From the NCBI GenBank assembly GCA_040255925.1, contig JBDZVX010000052.1, positions 1 through 18,169 of the forward strand: a DNA stretch of 18,169 nt, given 5' to 3'. The translations under genes were made by a program, and so were the position numbers. The notes under the pieces are model-generated. The model searched no databases, was not told the origin of the DNA, and was given only the letters and a program-made list of their open reading frames with translations. Shown here piece after piece: positions 1 through 6,653 of this stretch. Every line of letters starts with the position of its first letter. Position 1 is the first letter of the stretch. This stretch comes from Nitrolancea sp040255925 (GTDB taxonomy: Bacteria > Chloroflexota > Chloroflexia > Thermomicrobiales > Thermomicrobiaceae).

Positions 1-64
1 AGACCCAGCGCACGACCGAGCCGCACTCCTGGCAACCCCTCATGAAGGTCCATTCCTTGGACAT
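1..64 (-). CDS. 5' end of a small zinc-ribbon-like protein (partial)
   Basis: An open minus-strand frame starts at the ATG at 64-62 and runs off the left edge. The 21 visible residues include an early Cys-x2-Cys-Gly knuckle (CQECGS), typical of the first half of a zinc ribbon. A purine-rich stretch (AAGGGGG) lies about eight bases before the ATG and could serve as ribosome binding site. A second in-frame ATG lies seven codons further on. With so little sequence no family or function can be assigned, and the second cysteine pair would lie outside the window. Confidence 0.4.
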   Translation of the reverse strand, partial: MSKEWTFMRGCQECGSVVRWV

Positions 65-898
65 TGTCTCGTCCCCCTTGGCCTTTTCGGTAGAATTCAG
101 TCTCAACGTACAACTGTTGTTTGGTATTGTACATCCCCGTAGCACGGGTCCGCATGGTCCGGCAATGATGGCATCTACGCATGTCCGGGAAGGCGGATCC
201 GAAGGTGAGACTTCAGGAGACACCAGACCCAGCCAACGAAGCATACGTTGCAGGAAGAAGATGGGGTTGATAGGTACTCACAGTGTGATAGCTATACCTA
301 TCCGTCCGCGACAAACCCTGACGCGCGCGAGTTCGCCAACCGCTACCACCCAACCCTCGTCGTTCTCGCCGCGCTCTCCGAGTCGATAACCGTTGACTCC
401 GGCTACTGTATGCACCGTCGAGTACCACGCCCGGGCCCCGGACCACGCACGTCCACACGTCATCCACCGCTTCCGGTCGCGCAGTTTGCCTGGTAAGAAC
501 ACGCGAATTCCAGCCTTAAATACCGGAACCGATGATAGACTCTGAACCGGAGTGGAATACCGCGCCGGGATTTGCGGTAAGCGGGCGGAGCAGGCTGCGG
601 CGAAGCCCGCGCGGCGCGGTTGGGCAAGCGTCTGAGTCCGGACGGGTGATGTATCGGCAGGCACCGGACGCGAACGCTCGGTGAGGGCAGTGTGATCCAC
701 GGCTGCCCGCACACGGCTTACGGGTGCCCCCCACGCCGTGGAGTGATCGCGCCAGGATGGCCGACGAATTGCGTAACGCGAGGTCCCAGTTACCGTGCGA
801 AGGCCGGGAGGACGACGGCCAAACCCGTCCCACTCACGGAACGAAGAGCGCCTCAGACGCTGGGCCAGTATAAGATCAAGAGAAGGGTGAGGAGGCCA
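65..898. other. Gene-poor stretch
   Basis: About 830 bases without a convincing gene. Open frames on both strands are rich in Arg, Pro and Ser, have no ribosome binding sites and resemble no known family, so they look like chance frames in GC-rich DNA. The only structure I can support is a nested inverted repeat at 269-302, listed separately. No mobile-element gene or RNA gene was recognised. Confidence 0.5.
269..302. repeat. Nested inverted repeat, possible operator
   Basis: The outer arms are GATAGGTA (269-276) and its exact complement TACCTATC (295-302). Between them lies TCACA-G-TGTGA, itself a perfect palindrome with one central base. Two perfect symmetries inside 34 bases of a non-coding stretch suggest a protein-binding site or a short RNA hairpin. 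No T-run follows, so it is unlikely to be a terminator. No adjacent gene start makes the regulated target obvious. Confidence 0.3.
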
Positions 899-1168
899 AT
901 GGTAACCCGAGATCCGAAGGAAGAACGATTCTTACAGCTCGTCGCGGCGGCGCGGACGGAGCCACAGGGACAGGCAACCTTCGTTGCAACGCCAACGGGC
1001 AACGGATCGGTTCGGATCTCGCATCCCGCATTACCAGGTGGCGGCATCCTCGCTGATGACATGACGGAAATCATCAACCTGGCCCAACGACGGCGGATTG
1101 ATATCGTCGGCTATCTCGACGATGGCGGCCGCCGGTTCAAAATCCGGCAGAACGGCTGCTCGGAATAG
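899..1168 (+). CDS. Small protein of unknown function (89 aa)
   Basis: I do not recognise the family. The reading frame extends upstream of the chosen start, but the ATG at 899 is preferred because a purine-rich GTGAGGAGG sequence stands directly before it and the codons from here have the GC-rich third positions of a real gene. The protein is soluble and has no signal peptide. Its C-terminal half (ILADDMTEIINLAQRRRIDI, then a Gly/Asp turn and a basic strand) looks like a small alpha/beta or winged-helix-like fold, but no catalytic motif is visible. It stands alone on the plus strand. Ribosome binding spacing is short for the AGGAGG core (3 nt), so the start is uncertain. Confidence 0.45.
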   Translation: MVTRDPKEERFLQLVAAARTEPQGQATFVATPTGNGSVRISHPALPGGGILADDMTEIINLAQRRRIDIVGYLDDGGRRFKIRQNGCSE

Positions 1169-1506
1169 TCGAGCCAGCCCGAAGCAATAAGATCCTTTGG
1201 ACGGAGTCGTTTAGCGCCAGATCGTACCTCCCTCGATGCGGGAATCTTTCAGACGTGGAGCCGGAGCTCGAGCGGCGTATGGCAGCTTGGCAGAAAGTGA
1301 CTGACGCATACCGACTACCCTCGCTGGTGTCCCTGGCATCGCCCAGGATGCCCTCGCCGCCTGTTCGTCGCAAACGCACGTGGATTATTCTGTTGATGCG
1401 ACTCACCGATAACGTATGTGTCTTCCGCGACTTCTAGTACGTCGGTCGGCTCCGCCAGGATAAGTGGGTCCGGAGATTCCCGAAGTTCGAGGAACTAACC
1501 CCAGCG
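1169..1506. other. Gene-free stretch, possibly holding a decayed transposase-like piece
   Basis: No complete gene is seen in these 338 bases. One plus-strand frame around 1260-1310 encodes ERRMAAWQKVTDAYRL, which resembles the N-terminal Trp/Ala-Tyr-Arg segment of IS4-type transposases. A shifted frame about 75 bases later reads THVDYS. The similarity is short and from memory, there are stops and frame changes, and no terminal inverted repeats were found, so this is only a suggestion of decay. Confidence 0.2.
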
Positions 1507-2241
1507 TCAGTTCTTCAGGCATTCGGGCCGAATGACGGTCTCTCTCAGGAGAGGTAGGAGTTCGTCAGTTTCGATTCGATGACCGGTCTCCCGCCTAAGT
1601 TCCTGACGAATCGCGTTTAGTACATGTTCGGATTGGATTATGTGCGCGAGCGACCCCGCGGAAGTCGCCTTAGTAGCTTTCCAGAGGTCATCAATCCGGC
1701 GTCGCTTGAATGCCTCGCGGGAAATGAAGAAGAGATCATCCACCTTCTTTGCCGTAGACTCTGGTCCAAGTAAGTTCACATCGAGCGCCAACTCAACAAC
1801 TATTGGAAGCCCCCCCGTGAGATGGTAAACCTGCCATCGGGCCCCATTTGTGAGCAACACCCACTCGACACCCTCGTTGACCGCGTACATCTCGACCTGG
1901 CGAAGATGGCGTTGATTGAGCTTGGTCGTGACCCGCTTCACTTCAATAAAAGCGATCAACTCTTGGTCGATCCGCACTCCATAATCGGCAAATTCACCCT
2001 TGACTTGATACTCTGTCGTAAGATCAGCATATTTGTCGTAACCTAGTCCTTCGCACAGGAAGTCAGTCACCAAGAGCCGTGTGTCGCCTTCGTTGGCATC
2101 GCGTTCTGCCAGATCGGCTAGTGGCTTGCTGAACTTCCGCAATGCCGACCGGAGCCGCTCACGAGTATCCATTTCCCACTTGGGACCGTTCCGCTTCACG
2201 ACCTTCTTCTGTGAATCCGCGCCGTCGACCTGCTGTTCCAT
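1507..2241 (-). CDS. Orphan HsdR_N-type PD-(D/E)xK nuclease-fold protein
   Basis: This 244-residue protein matches the stand-alone type I restriction HsdR N-terminal domain (HSDR_N_2 style). The nuclease core is visible: Asp86 in the FADYGVRID strand, Glu100-Val-Lys102 in AFIEVKR, then a QxxxY motif (QVEMY, 115-119) as in RecB-like nucleases, and the typical strand VEWVLLTNGARWQVYHL. No helicase or ATPase domain follows, and no hsdM or hsdS is nearby, so it is not a complete restriction system. In this family such orphans are commonly annotated as restriction endonuclease-like or defence proteins, with the role unproven. The start is firm: GGAGG lies seven bases before the ATG. Codon use is visibly less GC-rich than in the housekeeping genes, suggesting acquisition by transfer. 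Confidence 0.8.
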   Translation of the reverse strand: MEQQVDGADSQKKVVKRNGPKWEMDTRERLRSALRKFSKPLADLAERDANEGDTRLLVTDFLCEGLGYDKYADLTTEYQVKGEFADYGVRIDQELIAFIEVKRVTTKLNQRHLRQVEMYAVNEGVEWVLLTNGARWQVYHLTGGLPIVVELALDVNLLGPESTAKKVDDLFFISREAFKRRRIDDLWKATKATSAGSLAHIIQSEHVLNAIRQELRRETGHRIETDELLPLLRETVIRPECLKN

Positions 2242-2853
2242 TGTCCTACCTCCGTATCAGAGTTCGAATGGGTTTGGAACCTACCAGCTAGCGATGTCTC
2301 CGGTTCGTACCGCATCACGCGCATGTGCGGCATAGCTGTCCGCTCATGGTTTCTGCTTGGCGACGATCATGTTCCCAGAAAAGAGTTCTCCAAAGATCAC
2401 GCGGGTTCGAGTGTCATGCATCGTAACGAATAGGATGTCCAGTTCGATACCTCTAATCAGCCTGTCACAGTGCACAACTTTACCATGAGCGGCAGAAGTG
2501 ATACACGCCAATCAGCGGTTGTCGGCCTGTGACTCTGTGTTTGCTGAGAAGGCATGAATTCGACCCCGTTTCGTGGCGAATACCGTACAGCACCGCATTC
2601 AAAAAATCCCGTTCTCAACTGGTTCTCATGACATTTCATGCACGGTACCTTGCGCATCAGCCACCGTGAAAGTTTTCAATTGTCACCGCCCGGCCACGCT
2701 GTACGAGCGACGAGCGATTAGGTCCAGTCATTTCGAGGGAGTGCCTTAGCGTCCGGCCCGATCTCAAGTCGTCGAGCCAACGCAGGCGGCACGCGCCGTG
2801 CGGCGACAACGCGGGTGGGATCGAGGGGAGGTACCTTTGAAAGGTTTGCACCC
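2242..2853. other. Gene-poor stretch upstream of the nuclease gene and lipoprotein gene
   Basis: About 600 bases of lower GC content without an intact gene. It contains one short minus-strand frame that looks like a gene remnant (2344-2511, listed separately) and a weak inverted repeat (CACGGT 2641-2646 with ACCGTG 2663-2668). I found no convincing promoter for the downstream lipoprotein gene. Confidence 0.45.
2344..2511 (-). pseudogene. Probable C-terminal remnant of an unidentified gene
   Basis: A 55-codon minus-strand frame lies between an upstream TGA (2514-2512) and a terminal TGA (2346-2344). Its translation is protein-like rather than random, with alternating strands such as GIELDILFVTMHD and RVIFGELFSGNMIVAKQKP. 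It has no good start codon and no ribosome binding site, so it looks like the 3' end of a decayed gene. The family is not recognised. It lies about 100 bases upstream of the HsdR_N gene on the same strand, so both may have come with one imported segment. An intact gene shorter than 56 codons cannot be fully excluded. Confidence 0.3.
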
Positions 2854-3375
2854 ATGGTGGACACACGTCGTGGCGCACGCGGGCGCGTCTTCAGCACGTT
2901 GGGAAACCGGAGCCCGCACCACTTCCTGAAGCTGATCAGGATTGTCGGAATCCTCGGGATCATCGTGCTGAGCGTCGCCTGCACCAGCACTGGCTCACCT
3001 CCGTCATCCGGTTCGTCCACGCCAGGCACAGCGACTCCAGGCGAGGCGACCGCTAGTCCGAAAGACGCCGGCACCAGCGATTCAGTTCGAATCTACCAGT
3101 CCAATACCAACACCCAGGACGGCCGTAGCTGTCAGGCAAGCATTGCCAAATCGACCGTGACCTCGACCGGCTCAGATGGCGTCGAACAGTCGTCGAATAT
3201 TTCGCAGTCCAACGTCAACTCCCAGGTCGCCGAGAATTGCGTCAACCAAGACTGCTCACAGGTTAACGTCCAGGGGAATAGCGCGTCGGTCAGCCAATCA
3301 ATCTCTTCCGATACGACCGACGGCGCGAATACCAGTTCAAGCCATCAGAGGGTTACCAGCACAAATCGCTGTTAG
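2854..3375 (+). CDS. Ser/Asn/Gln-rich lipoprotein with imperfect repeats
   Basis: The protein has a basic N-terminus, one hydrophobic segment (about residues 26-42) and a lipobox-like LSVAC, placing the lipidated cysteine at residue 43; Ser rather than Leu at -3 is slightly unusual. A Ser/Thr/Pro/Gly tether follows to about residue 75. The mature domain is very rich in Ser, Asn, Gln and Thr with repeated QSN-x-N-x-Q units (YQSNTNTQ at 81-88, SQSNVNSQ at 117-124) and a degenerate third unit near 137-150. Four further cysteines (93, 129, 134, 173) could form two disulfides. The spacing recalls curlin-like beta repeats, but homology is not shown. ATG 2854 is chosen because GAAAGG lies nine bases upstream; GTG 2815 in the same frame is an alternative giving 186 residues. 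Probably exported and membrane-anchored; function unknown. Confidence 0.65.
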   Translation: MVDTRRGARGRVFSTLGNRSPHHFLKLIRIVGILGIIVLSVACTSTGSPPSSGSSTPGTATPGEATASPKDAGTSDSVRIYQSNTNTQDGRSCQASIAKSTVTSTGSDGVEQSSNISQSNVNSQVAENCVNQDCSQVNVQGNSASVSQSISSDTTDGANTSSSHQRVTSTNRC

Positions 3376-3562
3376 CTTTTAAGCGGGGATCTCCCGGCAC
3401 GATCACGCCGAAGGCTATGCTTACCGGCTGATCGGGCGTGGCGAGGGACAGAATCCGCATCAATTCGAGACCCTCGCGGATTCTGATGCGTGCAAAAATG
3501 GATCAGCGCGGTCCGTAGCCAGCGGCTCTCAGAAGTGACCAGCTACCTACCATAAACGACTA
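3376..3562. other. Intergenic stretch with competing inverted repeats
   Basis: No gene is seen. Several complementary segments are packed here: CACGCC (3404-3409) with GGCGTG (3435-3440); GCGAGGG (3441-3447) with CCCTCGC (3471-3477); CAGAATCCGC (3449-3458) with GCGGATTCTG (3476-3485); and CGCATCA (3456-3462) with TGATGCG (3484-3490). The last three overlap and exclude one another, as in switching or structured RNAs, though none matches a riboswitch class I know. Confidence 0.35.
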
Positions 3563-3590
3563 AAGCCCCGGCCCGTAACGGCCGGGGCTT
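3563..3590. terminator. Strong hairpin, probable bidirectional terminator
   Basis: A perfect 11-bp stem (AAGCCCCGGCC at 3563-3573 with GGCCGGGGCTT at 3580-3590) closes a six-base loop. On the plus strand it is followed by CGCATTTT; on the minus strand by TAGTCGTTT. It lies between the lipoprotein gene (plus) and the tRNA-Gln gene (minus), convergent, so it could end both transcripts. The U-tracts are modest, hence some doubt about efficiency. Confidence 0.7.
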
Positions 3591-3622
3591 CGCATTTTCC
3601 GCGTCAGATCACGGATTCTTGG

Positions 3623-3696
3623 TGGCTGGGGAGCAGGGATTCGAACCCCAACTGGCTGATCCAGAGTCAGCTGTCCTACCGTTAGACGACTCCCCA
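3623..3696 (-). tRNA. tRNA-Gln (anticodon CUG)
   Basis: Read on the minus strand, this folds into a full cloverleaf: acceptor TGGGGAG/CTCCCCA, a D-arm with loop AACGGTAG, anticodon stem GCTGA/TCAGC with loop CTCTGGA giving anticodon CTG (decodes CAG, glutamine), and a T-arm with TTCGAAT. The discriminator base is G and the 3' CCA is encoded in the DNA (3625-3623). It is transcribed from its own promoter (3739-3767) and lies downstream of recF on the same strand. Confidence 0.95.
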
Positions 3697-3738
3697 AAAC
3701 AGATTGCCCATGCTGGACTGGCATGAATTTCGGCACTC

Positions 3739-3767
3739 AGTATAGCAAAGAGCGCGGCGGGCTTCAA
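3739..3767 (-). promoter_or_regulatory. Promoter of tRNA-Gln
   Basis: On the minus strand, TTGAAG (3767-3762) and TATACT (3744-3739) are separated by exactly 17 bases, and the -10 is extended (TGC before TATACT). The predicted start near 3732 gives a leader of about 36 bases before the mature tRNA 5' end. It lies between the recF stop and the tRNA, so the tRNA need not rely on recF read-through. Confidence 0.7.
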
Positions 3768-3860
3768 ACGCGTTTCGGTGAACCGGGCGCGGTCCGGGCC
3801 ATAGGCTGGATGAGCCGGAGCAGGAGTTTGGTGAAGGCGAGATGAATGGTCGAGAATCGC

Positions 3861-5102
3861 TCACTCGTGGTGATCGCGTTGCGGTTCAGGGACGAGGGTA
3901 CAGTCCGTGGATTCGAAGAACGGCAGGCTGTTCAGCGACGGCTGGTCGAGGAGGTCCCGGTCGGTGCTGGTGATGATCACCTGGCAGTCCGCCGTGCTGA
4001 GCGCGTCGAGCAGGCGGGTCCGGTGTTCGGCATCCAGTTCGGAGAGCACGTCATCGAGCAGCAGGAGCGGCCGGTCACCGACGAGCGCGAGCACCTGACG
4101 CAGTTCGGCGAGCTTGGTGGCGACAACAGCGAGCCGCTGCTGACCCCGCGAGCCGTAGGCCGAGAGCTCGATGCCCCCGAGGCGAAACGTGAAGTCATCC
4201 CGGTGTGGCCCGATCAGGGTGACGCCACGGCGGAGCTCGTCCTCACGCCGCCGCTGGAGATCCATCTCAAAGCTCCGCGCCAGTAATGCCTGCGCGTCGG
4301 ATGATGGGGAAGCGATGACACGTTCGAGCTGTGGCTCTGGAAGCGTAACCGTGCCGAGGTAGTGAAGCGTCAATGGACGGTCCAGCCCGGTGAGCTGGGT
4401 GAACGCGCCGCCGGCTCCGGCACCCAGTCCATGGAGATAGCGCAGCCGCGCCGACGCCACGTAGGCGCCCTGGGCAACGAGTTCACCATCCCAATAGGCG
4501 AGCTGCTCTCCGGCCGCCGCGTCGGACGGGCGATACCGGCCGCCGAGGTCCTTGAGCAAGCCGTTCCGCTGCTCCAGAATTCGGCCGTAGCGTGCCAGCG
4601 ACCGGACGTACGCCGGGTCGATTTGGGAGATCGAGATGTCCAGGTAACGGCGCCGGACCGAAGGCGATCCGAGGACCAGGTTCAGGTCTTCCGGAGCAAA
4701 GAGAACGACCTTTAGGGTGCCGATCGTATCGACCGCGCGACGGGCACGGCCGTCCAGCTTGATCCGCTTTTTGATCGCCGCCGCCCGGCGCTCATCGGCG
4801 GCAAGCACGACCTCGACGTGGTGCTCCTCCCGGTCGTCCGATATCCAGCCCTGCACCCGCGCGTAGGGCGGCAACCCGAATTCCTCGGCGCTCGACCAGT
4901 TGACCAATTCCCGCTCCTGCGTCGCACGCGGCGATCTGAGCGTCGCGAGCAAATGCATCGCTTCCAGGAGGGAGGTCTTCCCACTGGCGTTGAGACCGTG
5001 GAGACGGAGTCCGGTGGATGGAATATCGAGATCCAGTTTGCGGTAGCAGCGAAACTCTTCGAGTTCGAGCCGGGTGAGCCTCATTCGCTGGGTGGTCGTC
5101 AT
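3861..5102 (-). CDS. recF: DNA replication and repair protein RecF
   Basis: RecF is the SMC-like ATPase that binds gapped DNA and helps RecO/RecR load RecA. The 413 residues are slightly longer than usual. The start RLELEEFRCY is typical. Walker A is GLNASGKT (36-43), the signature region reads AYGSRGQQRLA and Walker B is LLLLDDVLSELD (about 345-357). Family landmarks such as RRRYLDISISQIDPAYV, YGRILEQRN and GPHRDDF are present. Ser40 stands where the family usually has Gly or Cys in Walker A, which is tolerable. The ATG at 5102 has only a weak ribosome binding site; an in-frame ATG at 5084 is an alternative. It follows dnaN by about 70 bases and is probably co-transcribed with it. Confidence 0.95.
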   Translation of the reverse strand: MTTTQRMRLTRLELEEFRCYRKLDLDIPSTGLRLHGLNASGKTSLLEAMHLLATLRSPRATQERELVNWSSAEEFGLPPYARVQGWISDDREEHHVEVVLAADERRAAAIKKRIKLDGRARRAVDTIGTLKVVLFAPEDLNLVLGSPSVRRRYLDISISQIDPAYVRSLARYGRILEQRNGLLKDLGGRYRPSDAAAGEQLAYWDGELVAQGAYVASARLRYLHGLGAGAGGAFTQLTGLDRPLTLHYLGTVTLPEPQLERVIASPSSDAQALLARSFEMDLQRRREDELRRGVTLIGPHRDDFTFRLGGIELSAYGSRGQQRLAVVATKLAELRQVLALVGDRPLLLLDDVLSELDAEHRTRLLDALSTADCQVIITSTDRDLLDQPSLNSLPFFESTDCTLVPEPQRDHHE

Positions 5103-5171
5103 CCTAGGCTTGGCCGGGCGCGAGGGCCACGGCCTGCATACGTGCCTCTGGCCTGGCCCAAGCCGGTGTTA

Positions 5172-6466
5172 CTAGGTACCGATGACCATCGGCATGATCA
5201 CGTGGGTGAAGTCATCGCTGCCGACCGGCTTCAAGACCCCGGCCGCGTTGGGACCCGTCACCTCCAGGGCCACCTGGGCACCCTTCATCACCGCGAGCAC
5301 GTCAGTCAGGAATCGACCGTTGAACGCGATCTGCGCCTGCGGGCCATCGACGCTGGCTTCAAGGTAGTCCTCGTTGTCGCCGGTTTCGGCGGCTTGGGCC
5401 GAAATCGTGGTGAAACCGGGATCGAGATCGCCATCTCCGGGGTTCATCTGTATCCGGACAATGTCGTTGTTAGACTGGGCGAAGAGCTTTGCCCGCCGGG
5501 CGGCCGCCAGGAACTCATCCCGGTTCAAAATAGTCCGGGTGCCAAACCGCTGCGGCACGATCTGCCGGAAATTCGGGAAGTGCCCATCGATCAACCGGCT
5601 GAGGAACTCGAANNNNNNNNNNNNNNNNNNNNNNNNNNNNNNNNNNNNNNNNNNNNNNNNNNNNNNNNNNNNNNNNNNNNNNNNNNNNNNNNNNNNNNNN
5701 NNNNNNNNNNNNCGATCTGCCGGAAATTCGGGAAGTGCCCATCGATCAACCGGCTGAGGAACTCGAATGAACCGGCGCGCGCCAAGAGCTGGCTCTGGTT
5801 CGGGGTCACCGCCAGATCGACCGGCTCCTCCTGATCGGTGATGATCCGGGCGAGCTCTTGCAGGGCTTTTGCCGGAATAATGATCGAAAAATTCTGCTCG
5901 ATGGGAGCGGCAAGCTCTGCCTGGCGCACCGATAGCCGGAAGCCGTCGGCGGCGGCCAGGGTCAGCATCCCGCCCTCGAATTCAGCGAGAACTCCGGCCA
6001 ATACCGGACGACTGTCGTCGGTCGCGGCCGAAAACGCGACGTGCGCGACCATATCCCGGAAGGTTGAAGGCTCGATCCGCGCTGACGGCGGGCCGGACCC
6101 GATACTCGCGAGAACCGGGAAATCCTCGGGCGGGATGCCCCGGATATGCGCTTTCGAACGGGCACAGGTGAGGGCCACATTGAGCGTCCGCCGGTCAACG
6201 TCGATCGTGACTCGATCGTTCGGGAGACTGGCGACAAAATCGGTGAGGAGATCCGACCGGACGGTGATGCTTCCCTCGTCCTCGATGTCCGCGTCGATCC
6301 AGGCCGTGATTCCGATCTCCAAGTTGGTGGCCGCGAGCTTGAGCCGCCCCTGTTCAGCGGCAATCAGCACGTTGCCGAGCACCGGAAGCGTCGATTTCTT
6401 CGCCACCGCGCGTGATACATGGCCCAGGGCCCGCTGTAGATCTTCTTGTTGGCACGATAGCCGCAC
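5172..6466 (-). CDS. dnaN: DNA polymerase III beta sliding clamp, split by an assembly gap
   Basis: The clamp tethers polymerase III to DNA. The N-terminal part (RLSCQQEDLQRALGHVSRAV) and the C-terminus (HVIMPM) are classic DnaN. A run of 100 Ns interrupts the gene, and the 55 bases before it are repeated after it; removing 155 bases restores one frame of 1140 bp, 379 residues, normal for the family. The start chosen is GTG at 6466-6464, preceded by AGAGGGG at good spacing. The in-frame ATG at 6511 is rejected because it overlaps the -10 box of the promoter and would add 15 non-family residues. recF follows. No dnaA is next to it; a divergent SOS-type gene lies upstream instead. Confidence 0.95.
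5558..5612. repeat. Left copy of 55-bp gap-flanking duplication
   Basis: These 55 bases are identical to 5713-5767 on the other side of the N run. Both lie in dnaN and encode the same residues of the RLIDGHFPNFRQI segment. One copy is enough for an intact gene, so this is a contig-end overlap rather than a biological repeat. Confidence 0.95.
5613..5712. other. Assembly gap of exactly 100 N
   Basis: One hundred undetermined bases, a customary placeholder length. The flanking contig ends overlap by 55 bp, so the true distance is negative and no sequence is missing. Confidence 0.97.
5713..5767. repeat. Right copy of 55-bp gap-flanking duplication
   Basis: Identical to 5558-5612. It continues without a break into the N-terminal two thirds of dnaN. 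See the left copy for interpretation. Confidence 0.95.
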
Positions 6467-6509
6467 CGGATCTTTCCCCTCTATGTGTCCGTACACGCTC
6501 CGCGAGCGC

Positions 6510-6518
6510 ATTATAGCA
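6510..6518 (-). promoter_or_regulatory. Extended -10 promoter of dnaN
   Basis: Read on the minus strand the sequence is TGC-TATAAT, a perfect -10 with the extended TGn element. No good -35 hexamer lies 17 bases upstream (CTTCCG), consistent with an extended -10 promoter. The predicted start near 6503 leaves about 37 bases of leader before the GTG at 6466. This placement decides the dnaN start, because the upstream ATG lies inside the -10. Confidence 0.7.
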
Positions 6519-6569
6519 CATGATGGGTGCTACGGAAGCGCGAGAGATGGGCATTCGCGGCCCCAGCCC

Positions 6570-6598
6570 TTGACAACTGGACACCCCTCGCGTATCAT
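6570..6598 (+). promoter_or_regulatory. Near-consensus promoter of the SOS-type gene
   Basis: TTGACA (6570-6575, perfect consensus) and TATCAT (6593-6598, five of six) are separated by 17 bases. The predicted transcription start is close to 6605, leaving about 50 bases before the ATG at 6654. It is divergent from the dnaN promoter, with about 100 bases between the two start points. Confidence 0.8.
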
Positions 6599-6604
6599 CA
6601 GCGT

Positions 6605-6618
6605 AGAACGAATGTTCG
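6605..6618. promoter_or_regulatory. LexA (SOS) box
   Basis: The core GAAC-GAAT-GTTC (6606-6617) matches the GAAC-N4-GTTC LexA operator of Gram-positive bacteria and Chloroflexota, with the preferred purine-N-purine-pyrimidine spacer and a following G. It covers the predicted start point of the TTGACA/TATCAT promoter, where a bound repressor would block transcription. The regulated unit should be the 6654-7525 gene pair; an effect on dnaN about 100 bases away is possible but less likely. Confidence 0.8.
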
Positions 6619-6653
6619 CATTCTCTCGGGGACCAGAAAGAGGAGTGACGGGC

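Noticed and set aside
278..712. Minus-strand 144-codon frame in the gene-poor left region
   Set aside because: Arg/Ala/Pro-rich, no ribosome binding site and no recognisable motif; typical chance frame in GC-rich DNA.
2677..2710. Possible TTGTCA/TACGAG promoter for the lipoprotein gene
   Set aside because: The -10 matches the consensus at only three positions and spacing is 16; too weak to call.
3846..5834. Long plus-strand frames opposite recF and dnaN
   Set aside because: They mirror the codon bias of the real minus-strand genes and have no family features; one runs through the N gap.
6467..6511. ATG at 6511 as the dnaN start
   Set aside because: It lies within the TATAAT -10 sequence, adds residues not found in DnaN, and a GTG with a good ribosome binding site gives the family-typical N-terminus.
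5838..6653. Plus-strand extension of the Rad52/ERF-like gene far upstream
   Set aside because: This part is antisense to dnaN and crosses the promoter and LexA box; ATG 6654 has a clear ribosome binding site.
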